Positions 58,080 through 64,000 of a stretch of DNA of 64,000 nucleotides are shown piece after piece. The stretch comes from Thermaerobacter subterraneus DSM 13965. GTDB lineage: Bacteria > Bacillota > Sulfobacillia > Thermaerobacterales > Thermaerobacteraceae. Below the pieces are notes generated by a model. That model made no database searches. It was not told the origin of the DNA and saw nothing but the letters and a program-made list of their open reading frames with translations. The first letter of the stretch is position 1. Every line of letters starts with the position of its first letter. Where the stretch lies: contig NZ_JH976535.1 in assembly GCF_000183545.2 (NCBI RefSeq), forward strand, positions 696,840-760,839. Direction: 5' to 3'. The position numbers were made by a program, and so were the translations under genes.

Positions 58080-58212
58080 GCCCGGCCGCAGGGCGCAGGG
58101 CGGCGCGACGGCCTCCAGGCAGGAACGCCGCGAGTTCGAGCCGAATGGCAATGCCATTCGCGCTGTGGGATGCCGGTGGGCTCATCTTCGTTCCCAACTG
58201 GGGGTGGGATGC

Positions 58213-59586
58213 TTGCAGCGGATCGGTGAGGCGCTCAGCCGGTTCACCCGCCGCTACCTTCCGGACTCGTTCATCTTTGCCATCCTGCTGACGCTGGTGG
58301 TCTACGTCATGGGCCTGGTCTTCACCGACCACGGGCCCTACCAGCTGGTGCTGGACTGGTACGGCGGCTTCTGGAACCTGCTGGCCTTCGGCATGCAGAT
58401 GACGCTCATCCTGGTCACCGGGTACGCCCTGGCGAACACGCCCAGCGTGCGCAGGGGCCTGCAGCGCCTGGCGGACTGGCCCCGGTCGGCCGGCCAGGCG
58501 GTGGCCCTGGTGGCCTTCATGACCGGCCTGCTGGGCCTGATCAATTACGGGCTCAGCCTGGTGGCCGGGGCCTTGCTGGCCATCGAGGTGGGGCGGTCCT
58601 GCTCGCGGCGGGGGATCAAGGTGCACTTCCCCTTGCTGGTGGCGGCAGGCTACATCGGCCTGATGATCTGGCACAACGGGCTCTCCGGGTCCGCTCCGCT
58701 CACGGTCAACACACCGGGGCACTTCCTGGAGAAGCAGATGGGGCTGCTGCCCCTGACGGAAACCCTGTTCCGGCCCTTCAACGTGGTGGTGGCCCTGGTG
58801 CTGCTCTTCCTCTCGCCGTGGATCATGGCCCGCATGCACCCGTCCGATGGCGAGGTGGTAGAGATCCCGGCAGGGCTGGCCGGTGGAGCCGGGGAGGGGA
58901 CCGCCGCGACGGCCGAGCCGCCCCTGGCGCCCGGCGCGGGACGCCCGGGCGTGGAAATCACACCGGCGGAGCGCCTTGAGCACAGCCGCATCCTGACGGG
59001 GCTGATCGTCCTGGCAGGCGTGGTCTACATCATCAGCGCCTTCGGCCAGAAGGGGCTTGCGGCCCTGGACATCAACATGGTGGTCTTCATCTTCCTGATC
59101 CTGGGCATGCTGCTGCACGGAACCCCCATCCGCTACGCCCAGGCCATCGCCGAGGGCGTGCGGTCGGCCAGCGGGGTGATCCTGCAGTTCCCCTTCTACG
59201 CGGGCATCATGGGCATCATGACGGGGTCGGGCTTGGTGGCCGTCATCGCCAACTGGTTCGTGGCGATCTCGACCCCCCTCACCTTCCCCTTCTGGATCTT
59301 CGTCAGCGCCGGCCTGGTCAACCTGGCCGTGCCGTCGGGAGGGGGCCAGTGGGCGGTCCAGGGGCCCATCGTGATCCAGGCGGCCCAGGCGCTCAACCTT
59401 GATCTGGGCAAGGCGGTCATGGCGGTGGCCTTCGGCGACGAGCTGACCAACATGATCCAGCCCTTCTGGGCGCTGCCGCTGCTCGGCATGACGGGCCTGC
59501 GGGCCGGCCAGATCCTGGGCTACACCGCGGTGGTCATGCTGGTGGCCTTCGCCGTCATGGCCCTGGGCCTGGTCTTCCTGCCCTGA
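58213..59586 (+). CDS. atoE: Short-chain fatty acid transporter, AtoE family
   Basis: A polytopic protein of about 12 helices with AtoE hallmarks: RYLPDSFIFAILLTL, LLAFGMQMTLILVTGYALA, GLINYGLSLVAGALLA, AGYIGLMIWHNGLSGSAPL, FYAGIMGIMTGSGL, NLAVPSGGGQWAVQGP and FGDELTNMIQPFWALPLLG. Transports short-chain fatty acids (acetoacetate/butyrate type) across the membrane. TTG 58213 follows GGGGGTGGGA; GTG 58204 is an alternative. A Gly/Ala-rich loop (about 220-250) is unusual. It sits next to acyl-CoA catabolism genes. Confidence 0.92.
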   Translation: MQRIGEALSRFTRRYLPDSFIFAILLTLVVYVMGLVFTDHGPYQLVLDWYGGFWNLLAFGMQMTLILVTGYALANTPSVRRGLQRLADWPRSAGQAVALVAFMTGLLGLINYGLSLVAGALLAIEVGRSCSRRGIKVHFPLLVAAGYIGLMIWHNGLSGSAPLTVNTPGHFLEKQMGLLPLTETLFRPFNVVVALVLLFLSPWIMARMHPSDGEVVEIPAGLAGGAGEGTAATAEPPLAPGAGRPGVEITPAERLEHSRILTGLIVLAGVVYIISAFGQKGLAALDINMVVFIFLILGMLLHGTPIRYAQAIAEGVRSASGVILQFPFYAGIMGIMTGSGLVAVIANWFVAISTPLTFPFWIFVSAGLVNLAVPSGGGQWAVQGPIVIQAAQALNLDLGKAVMAVAFGDELTNMIQPFWALPLLGMTGLRAGQILGYTAVVMLVAFAVMALGLVFLP

Positions 59587-59600
59587 GGGCCTGCCCGGGT

Positions 59601-59644
59601 CCCCCCTGACCGGCGCGGGGTTCCCCCCTGACCGGCGCGGGGTC
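59601..59644. repeat. 22-bp tandem duplication with hairpin potential
   Basis: CCCCCCTGACCGGCGCGGGG plus two bases occurs twice in direct succession, 15 bases after the atoE stop. Each unit can pair CCTGACC with GGTCAGG. Possible terminator. Confidence 0.6.
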
Positions 59645-59710
59645 AGGATCTTGGGACATGCCCTTCCTTACGCAAAGAGAGTACGCCCCACCGGGGCATC
59701 CCAGGCGCGA

Positions 59711-59754
59711 CGCCCCCGGTCGCCCGGCCCTTGGGCCGCGGGCGGCCGGGGGCG
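59711..59754. terminator. Bidirectional hairpin between atoE and the stress-protein gene
   Basis: CGCCCCCGG (59711-59719) pairs with CCGGGGGCG (59746-59754), and an inner CGCCCG/CGGGCG strengthens the stem. Confidence 0.6.
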
Positions 59755-59781
59755 ACTTGCCGGAATCCCTCGCGGGATCCT

Positions 59782-60249
59782 TCATTCGTTCCTGGCCGGC
59801 TGCTCCTGCTGGATCACCAGCACGGGCAGGCGGGTGTGGCGAAGGACGTACTCGCTTACGCTGCCCAGCAGGACCTCCTGCAGTCGTCCCAGGCCTCGCC
59901 GGCCCACGACGATGAGCTGGTAGCCACCGGCCCGCGCATAGCGGCAGATCTCCTCGCCGGCGGCGCCCGTGGCCACGTCGACCTCCGCCCGGAAGCCGGC
60001 GGCGGCCAGTTCATCCCGCGCCGGTTCCAGGTCGCGCCGGGCGTTGGCCTCTCCCAGGACCAGCAAGTCGTCGCCCGCCGTCAGGGGCGGCGCCAGCGGG
60101 TTGGACAACGCGGGTGGAACCGGCGGCGCCAGGACCTGCAGGATGGTGGCCGTGGCGCCTCCGCCCTGGGGGAAGAGCTCTCGTACCGCCCGGGTAAGCC
60201 GGAGGGCGTCGCCGGCACCGTCGGCGGCGATGAGGATGCGTTGAATCAT
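59782..60249 (-). CDS. Universal stress protein, UspA family
   Basis: 155 aa from ATG 60249 after AGGAGG. N-terminal IQRILIAADGAGDALR and C-terminal nucleotide-binding loop VVGRRGLGRLQEVLLGSVSEYVL (G-x2-G-x9-G-S) indicate the ATP-binding UspA subgroup. Cytoplasmic. Lies divergently from the germination operon. Confidence 0.9.
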   Translation of the reverse strand: MIQRILIAADGAGDALRLTRAVRELFPQGGGATATILQVLAPPVPPALSNPLAPPLTAGDDLLVLGEANARRDLEPARDELAAAGFRAEVDVATGAAGEEICRYARAGGYQLIVVGRRGLGRLQEVLLGSVSEYVLRHTRLPVLVIQQEQPARNE

Positions 60250-60422
60250 TGCACCCACCTCCTTCTTGCAACTTCATCGTCAACAAGCCACTTGAATTCC
60301 TGCTGAGTGCCCCGTGACGGGAACCTGAGGAAAGGGCCGGACCGGTGCGGCCCTGGGGCGGCATAGGTGCCGGTTCTGGCGGTGATCTTATCCAGGTGGG
60401 AAGGGTGGGAGGTGGTGGGTGC

Positions 60423-62300
60423 GTGAGCCGCAGCGTACGGCGGGTGGGGTGGGGGCCGGGGGACGGGGCCCGGCCGGCCGGCGGGCAAACCCGGGCCGGG
60501 GTGCAGCCGCCGGCCGGGGCGCCCGCCCGGCAGCCCGTCCACCCTGAGGCCGGGCTGAAAGGCGCCGCCGGGCGGCTGGATCGCCTCCACGCCCGGCTGC
60601 CGGCCTGGTCGACCACGCCTCCGGGAGGCCGGCCGCCCCTGGCGGAAACCCCTGCCACCCGGTTGCGCGAGCACCTGGAAGACTTCCTGGGCCGGATGGA
60701 CCGCTGGGTCGCCGACCTGGCGCTGGAAGAAGCCGTACCGGCGGAGGTGCGGTCGCTGGAGGCGCTGGTGCGGGATGCCCTGGGCCACGCCGCCGACCTG
60801 GTGACCGTGCCCTTCCGGCGCCCGGGGGGCGCGGAACTGCTGGTCATGTACGTGGACGGCCTGGTGGGCGACACCCTGCTCAACCAGTTCATCCTCCGGC
60901 CGCTGCTGGAACGCCTGCCGGCTACCGCACCCCAGGTGGCCCGCTGGCTGGACCGGGGCCTGTTGCCCGGCGGCCGGGTTCGTCCCGTGACCCGACTGAC
61001 AGAGGCGGTCGACGGGCTTCTGGACGGGTGTGCCCTGATCGCCGTCGACGCCGCGGGCGGACTCCCCGCCGCCGGTTCCGGGAGCGCACCGGCGGCCGGT
61101 GCCCCGGAACAGGGGGCGTCCGGTGCGGGCCCCGCGGCCACCCCGGACGGGCAGCGGGCCGGCGGGGTGACCACCGCGTGGCTGGTGGACGTCCAGGAGT
61201 TCGAGCACCGCGGTGTGGACGCCCCGGCCACGGAAGGGACCATCGGTGGCCCGCGGGAGGCCTTCGTCGAGGTCCTGCGGGTGAACACCGCGACCCTGCG
61301 CCGGCGGCTGCGCACACCCTACCTGCGCATCGAAGAGCTGGAGACGGGCCGCCTGAGCCGCACCCGGGCGGCCGTGGTCCATGTGGCGGGGCGGGCCGAC
61401 CCGGGCACCGTGGCCCTGGTCCGCCGGCGCCTGGAAGCGGCGCCCTGGGACATGCTTTTCTCGGAGGAACAGGTGGAGGCCCTCTTGCAGGACCGGCCCC
61501 TCTCCCTCTTCCCCCAGACGCGGCTGACGGAGCGGCCCGACGTGGTGGCGGCGGGACTGATGGAGGGGCGGGTGGCCGTCCTGATCGACGGGACGCCCTT
61601 CGCGGTGGTGGTTCCCCTCCAGTTCTGGGACCTGCTCCAGTCGCCCGACGACTACTACCTGCGCTGGCCCTTCGCCAGCATCCTGAGGATGGTGCGGCTC
61701 ATTGCCGTGCTGCTGATGACCGTGGGACTCCCGCTGTATGTGGCGGTCACCACGTACAACCAGGAGCTGATCCCCCGGGAGTTCCTCTTCTCCCTGGCGG
61801 CCTCCCGCGAGGCTTTGCCCTTTCCCACGGCCCTGGAGGCTGTCGGGCTGAGCTTCGTCTTTGACATCCTGCGCGAGGCCACCACCCGGCTGCCCCGCCA
61901 GGTTGGCGGCGCCCTGACCATCGTGGGGGGCCTGGTCATCGGGGATACGGCGGTGAGGGCAGGCATCGTCACCGCTCCGACCCTGATCCTCATCGGCGTC
62001 AGCGCCATGGCCGCCTTCGCCCTGCCCACCTTCGCAGCGGCCATTCCCTTCCGCGTTCTGCACTACGTGTTCCTGGGGGTGGCGACCGTGCTGGGGATGT
62101 ACGGGCTGGTCACGGCGTTCCTCATCGTGCTGGCCCATATGGTGTCCCTGCGTTCGGTGGGCGTGCCCTACCTCACGCCCTATGCGCCGTACCGCCCCCA
62201 GGGCTGGGAGGATGCCCTGGTCCGCGCCCCCTGGGCGATGATGCGGGGCAAGCCGCCCCTGATCGGACGCGAGGGCGCGGGCGCCGGTGCAGGCCAGTGA
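60423..62300 (+). CDS. Spore germination receptor protein GerAA (GerA family)
   Basis: 625 aa from GTG 60423 after GGGAGGTGG. The N-terminal hydrophilic domain is followed by the GerA hallmark TERPDVVAAGLMEGRVAVLIDGTPFA and five membrane helices (MVRLIAVLLMTVGLPLYVAV, VGGALTIVGGLVIGDTAVRAG, LILIGVSAMAAFALP). An Ala/Gly-rich insert (about 225-260) is unusual. GerAA subunits sit in the inner spore membrane and respond to nutrients. gerAB and gerAC follow. Confidence 0.95.
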   Translation: MSRSVRRVGWGPGDGARPAGGQTRAGVQPPAGAPARQPVHPEAGLKGAAGRLDRLHARLPAWSTTPPGGRPPLAETPATRLREHLEDFLGRMDRWVADLALEEAVPAEVRSLEALVRDALGHAADLVTVPFRRPGGAELLVMYVDGLVGDTLLNQFILRPLLERLPATAPQVARWLDRGLLPGGRVRPVTRLTEAVDGLLDGCALIAVDAAGGLPAAGSGSAPAAGAPEQGASGAGPAATPDGQRAGGVTTAWLVDVQEFEHRGVDAPATEGTIGGPREAFVEVLRVNTATLRRRLRTPYLRIEELETGRLSRTRAAVVHVAGRADPGTVALVRRRLEAAPWDMLFSEEQVEALLQDRPLSLFPQTRLTERPDVVAAGLMEGRVAVLIDGTPFAVVVPLQFWDLLQSPDDYYLRWPFASILRMVRLIAVLLMTVGLPLYVAVTTYNQELIPREFLFSLAASREALPFPTALEAVGLSFVFDILREATTRLPRQVGGALTIVGGLVIGDTAVRAGIVTAPTLILIGVSAMAAFALPTFAAAIPFRVLHYVFLGVATVLGMYGLVTAFLIVLAHMVSLRSVGVPYLTPYAPYRPQGWEDALVRAPWAMMRGKPPLIGREGAGAGAGQ

Positions 62301-62375
62301 GGGGGCGGGGGCGAGGCTTGGACGGCACGCTCAGAGAGGCAGGAGCCCGAGGCAGGCGGCGGGGAGGAACCGGCC

Positions 62376-63614
62376 GTGCCGCGCCGTGACCAGGTCGATC
62401 CCGCCTCCATCGCGGCCCTGCTGATCGTGGTGGTGCTGGCTACCCTGGCCTTCTTCCTGCCGCGGTCGCTGGCGGCCGTCGCCGGCCGCGACGCCTGGCT
62501 CGCCGTGCTGGCCAGCACCCCCGTGGTGGCCCTGGTGGTCGGGGCGTGGTACGCCCTCTACTTCCGCCCGGGGCTTACGCCCCTTGACCGCCTGCGGTTT
62601 CACCCGCTCATGCGGTGGCTGGTCCTCCCTGTGCTGGTGGCGTATGCGACCTACCATGCCGGCGGCATTCTGGGCGAAACGGTGCTCCTCATGGTGGTGG
62701 TCTTCCCGGAGACGCCGGTGTGGGCTTTTCATGCCACCATGGCCCTGACCACCTGGGTCCTGGTGGCATACGGGCGCGAAACCCTGGCCCGGATGGGGCT
62801 GCTGGTCCTGCCGGTGATGGTGCTGGCCCTGGTGACGAACCTGCTCATCCTCCTTCCGGGCGATGCGGAGTGGGCCCAGCTCTTGCCGCTGCTGGAAGGG
62901 GGCGCGGGGCCGCTGCTGCGAGGGATCCCGGTGATGGTGGCGGCCACGGCCGAGACCCTGATCCTGACCTACTTTGCCGACGGGCTTTCGTCCCGGCATG
63001 GTGTTCTGCGGCCGCTGATGCTTGCCGCGGCGGGCATGGTGGTGCTGCTGGCCGGTGTGGCGCTGGCCGGCATCGTCGTGCTGGGTCCGGGGGAAACGGC
63101 CCGGGCGGTGGCCCCCACCTTCATTCTGGCTCGGCTGGCCCGGCCCGTGCCCGTGATGTCCCGTCCGGAGGTGTTCACGATTTCGGCATGGCTGCTGGGC
63201 ATCGCCCTGAAGCTGGCCCTCTTCGTCTACGCGGCGGGGGTGACGGCACGAGCGGGCCTGGGGCTCACCGAGCGGTGGCAGGGACCGGTCCACGGGCTGA
63301 TGACCCTGGCTGCGGTCGCCGTGGCGGCCATCCTCTTTCCCGACACCGAGCGCTGGGACTGGCAGTTTACCCGGGTCTGGCCCCTGGTGGCGATGGCCGG
63401 GCTGGTGGCGGGGCTGGTGACCGGCCTGTTGCCCGCCTGGCCGGGACGGGCGGCCGCAAGGGTGGAGGAACGATCCCCGGGGCAGGCACCGGAGGGTATG
63501 CCCGCCGGGCGGCACCGTCCGGGTTCCGGCCCGGCACCCCAGGGCGACGAGGCCCCCGAAGCCGGACGGTCTGCCGCCGCCGGCAGGGAGCCTACCGGGG
63601 AGCGGATGCCGTGA
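62376..63614 (+). CDS. Spore germination permease GerAB
   Basis: 412 aa from GTG 62376 after GGGGAGG. About ten membrane helices of the APC-like GerAB type (AWLAVLASTPVVALVVGAWY; FPETPVWAFHATMALTTWVLVAYGRETLARMG; TLILTYFADGLS). The C-terminal ~70 residues after the last helix are Pro/Gly/Arg-rich, longer than usual for the family. The stop overlaps the next start (TGATG), indicating coupling. Forms a germinant receptor with GerAA and GerAC. Confidence 0.93.
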   Translation: MPRRDQVDPASIAALLIVVVLATLAFFLPRSLAAVAGRDAWLAVLASTPVVALVVGAWYALYFRPGLTPLDRLRFHPLMRWLVLPVLVAYATYHAGGILGETVLLMVVVFPETPVWAFHATMALTTWVLVAYGRETLARMGLLVLPVMVLALVTNLLILLPGDAEWAQLLPLLEGGAGPLLRGIPVMVAATAETLILTYFADGLSSRHGVLRPLMLAAAGMVVLLAGVALAGIVVLGPGETARAVAPTFILARLARPVPVMSRPEVFTISAWLLGIALKLALFVYAAGVTARAGLGLTERWQGPVHGLMTLAAVAVAAILFPDTERWDWQFTRVWPLVAMAGLVAGLVTGLLPAWPGRAAARVEERSPGQAPEGMPAGRHRPGSGPAPQGDEAPEAGRSAAAGREPTGERMP

Positions 63615-64000
63615 TGATGGGCCGCGGGGGCCGCTGGCGGGCCGGGTTCGTCCTGATTCTGAGTGCCCTGCTGCTGGGCGGATGCTGGGGCTACAACGAG
63701 GTCAACGACCTGGCCTTCATTACGGTGGCCGCTCTGGACCGGAACCCTGCAGGACGCTACCTCTGGACGGTGGCGATCCCCGTGCCCGAGCTGGTCCTGC
63801 CGGCGTCGGTGGGAGGGGGCGGCGCAGGAGGGCCGGGAATGAGTCGCAACACGCTGTTCCGGTCGGCGCCCGGCCAGACCCCGCGCATGGCCGCCGAGTC
63901 CCTGGACCGCAGCGTGCCGCGGGAGGTCCGCTGGTCCTTCACCGACCACATCCTCATCGGGGAGCCGGCCGCCCGGTCGGGCCTGCGGCCCCTGCTGGAG
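63614..64000 (+). CDS. Spore germination lipoprotein GerAC (3' end outside window)
   Basis: From ATG 63614, overlapping the gerAB stop by one base (GTG 63611 and ATG 63617 are possible). The lipobox LLLGGCW is followed by NEVNDLAFITVAALDRNP, matching the GerAC start 'GCWdxxEindla.v...giD'. Then ESLDRSVPREVRWSFTDHILIGEP follows, the typical GerAC second block. The reading frame runs off the right edge. Confidence 0.92.
   Translation, partial: MMGRGGRWRAGFVLILSALLLGGCWGYNEVNDLAFITVAALDRNPAGRYLWTVAIPVPELVLPASVGGGGAGGPGMSRNTLFRSAPGQTPRMAAESLDRSVPREVRWSFTDHILIGEPAARSGLRPLLE

Overview
The window is about 70% G+C and is coding almost throughout, with GTG/TTG starts and strong GGAGG-type ribosome binding sites. 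It carries a gerA-type spore germination operon at its right end, lipoproteins and many Gram-positive protein families. This suggests a high-GC, spore-forming, probably thermophilic Firmicute of the Thermaerobacter type. The genus is inferred from gene content and composition, not proven.

Layout. 1-16 kb is a patchwork of short transcription units: a LolA/RseB-like lipid-binding protein, two GNAT acetyltransferases, a Bcp peroxiredoxin, an MFS transporter, a SIMPL-domain protein, RsgA, a CPBP protease, a Phd/RelE-like toxin-antitoxin pair, a lipoprotein and pckA. It also holds several broken genes: a nucleotidyltransferase with an in-frame TAG, a 6PGDH/HIBADH-type dehydrogenase with a deletion and frameshifts, and a decayed second copy of the 5' end of the MFS gene. 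Between them lies a single polypeptide that fuses an MNT nucleotidyltransferase (MntA-like) to a HEPN domain (HepT-like). These two are normally separate antitoxin and toxin genes.

16-39 kb holds an rRNA m5C methyltransferase, a second MFS transporter and a 16-kb minus-strand operon of eight genes (36.0 to 19.8 kb). In transcription order these are a large membrane/GATase-like protein, an ABC ATPase, an ABC permease, a disordered membrane protein, a MoxR AAA+ ATPase, a DUF58 protein and two large VWA membrane proteins. A YtcJ-type amidohydrolase, an acyl-CoA dehydrogenase remnant and a DUF2726 protein follow.

39.7-52.7 kb is a minus-strand acyl-CoA catabolism region: SDR, MsrA, acyl-CoA synthetase, enoyl-CoA hydratase, AtuA, AtuA C-terminal-like protein, acyl-CoA dehydrogenase, SDR, acyl-CoA carboxylase beta, and a second ligase. 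The ligase is destroyed by a TnpB-only IS605-superfamily element. A perfect 20-bp palindrome precedes atuA. A second copy of the same element, about 97% identical in protein and in opposite orientation, lies 14 kb away and splits an NTF2-like gene. A lower-GC GmrSD-like (DUF262 + HNH) probable defence gene lies just before it. Both tnpB copies have a TTGACA-N17-TATGCT promoter whose spacer holds a perfect GAACATATGTTC, which matches the Gram-positive LexA/SOS box.

56.9-64 kb holds an N-terminally deleted tryptophanase, an AtoE-type short-chain fatty acid transporter, a universal stress protein and the gerAA-gerAB-gerAC germination receptor operon, which runs off the window. No rRNA, tRNA or CRISPR array was recognised.
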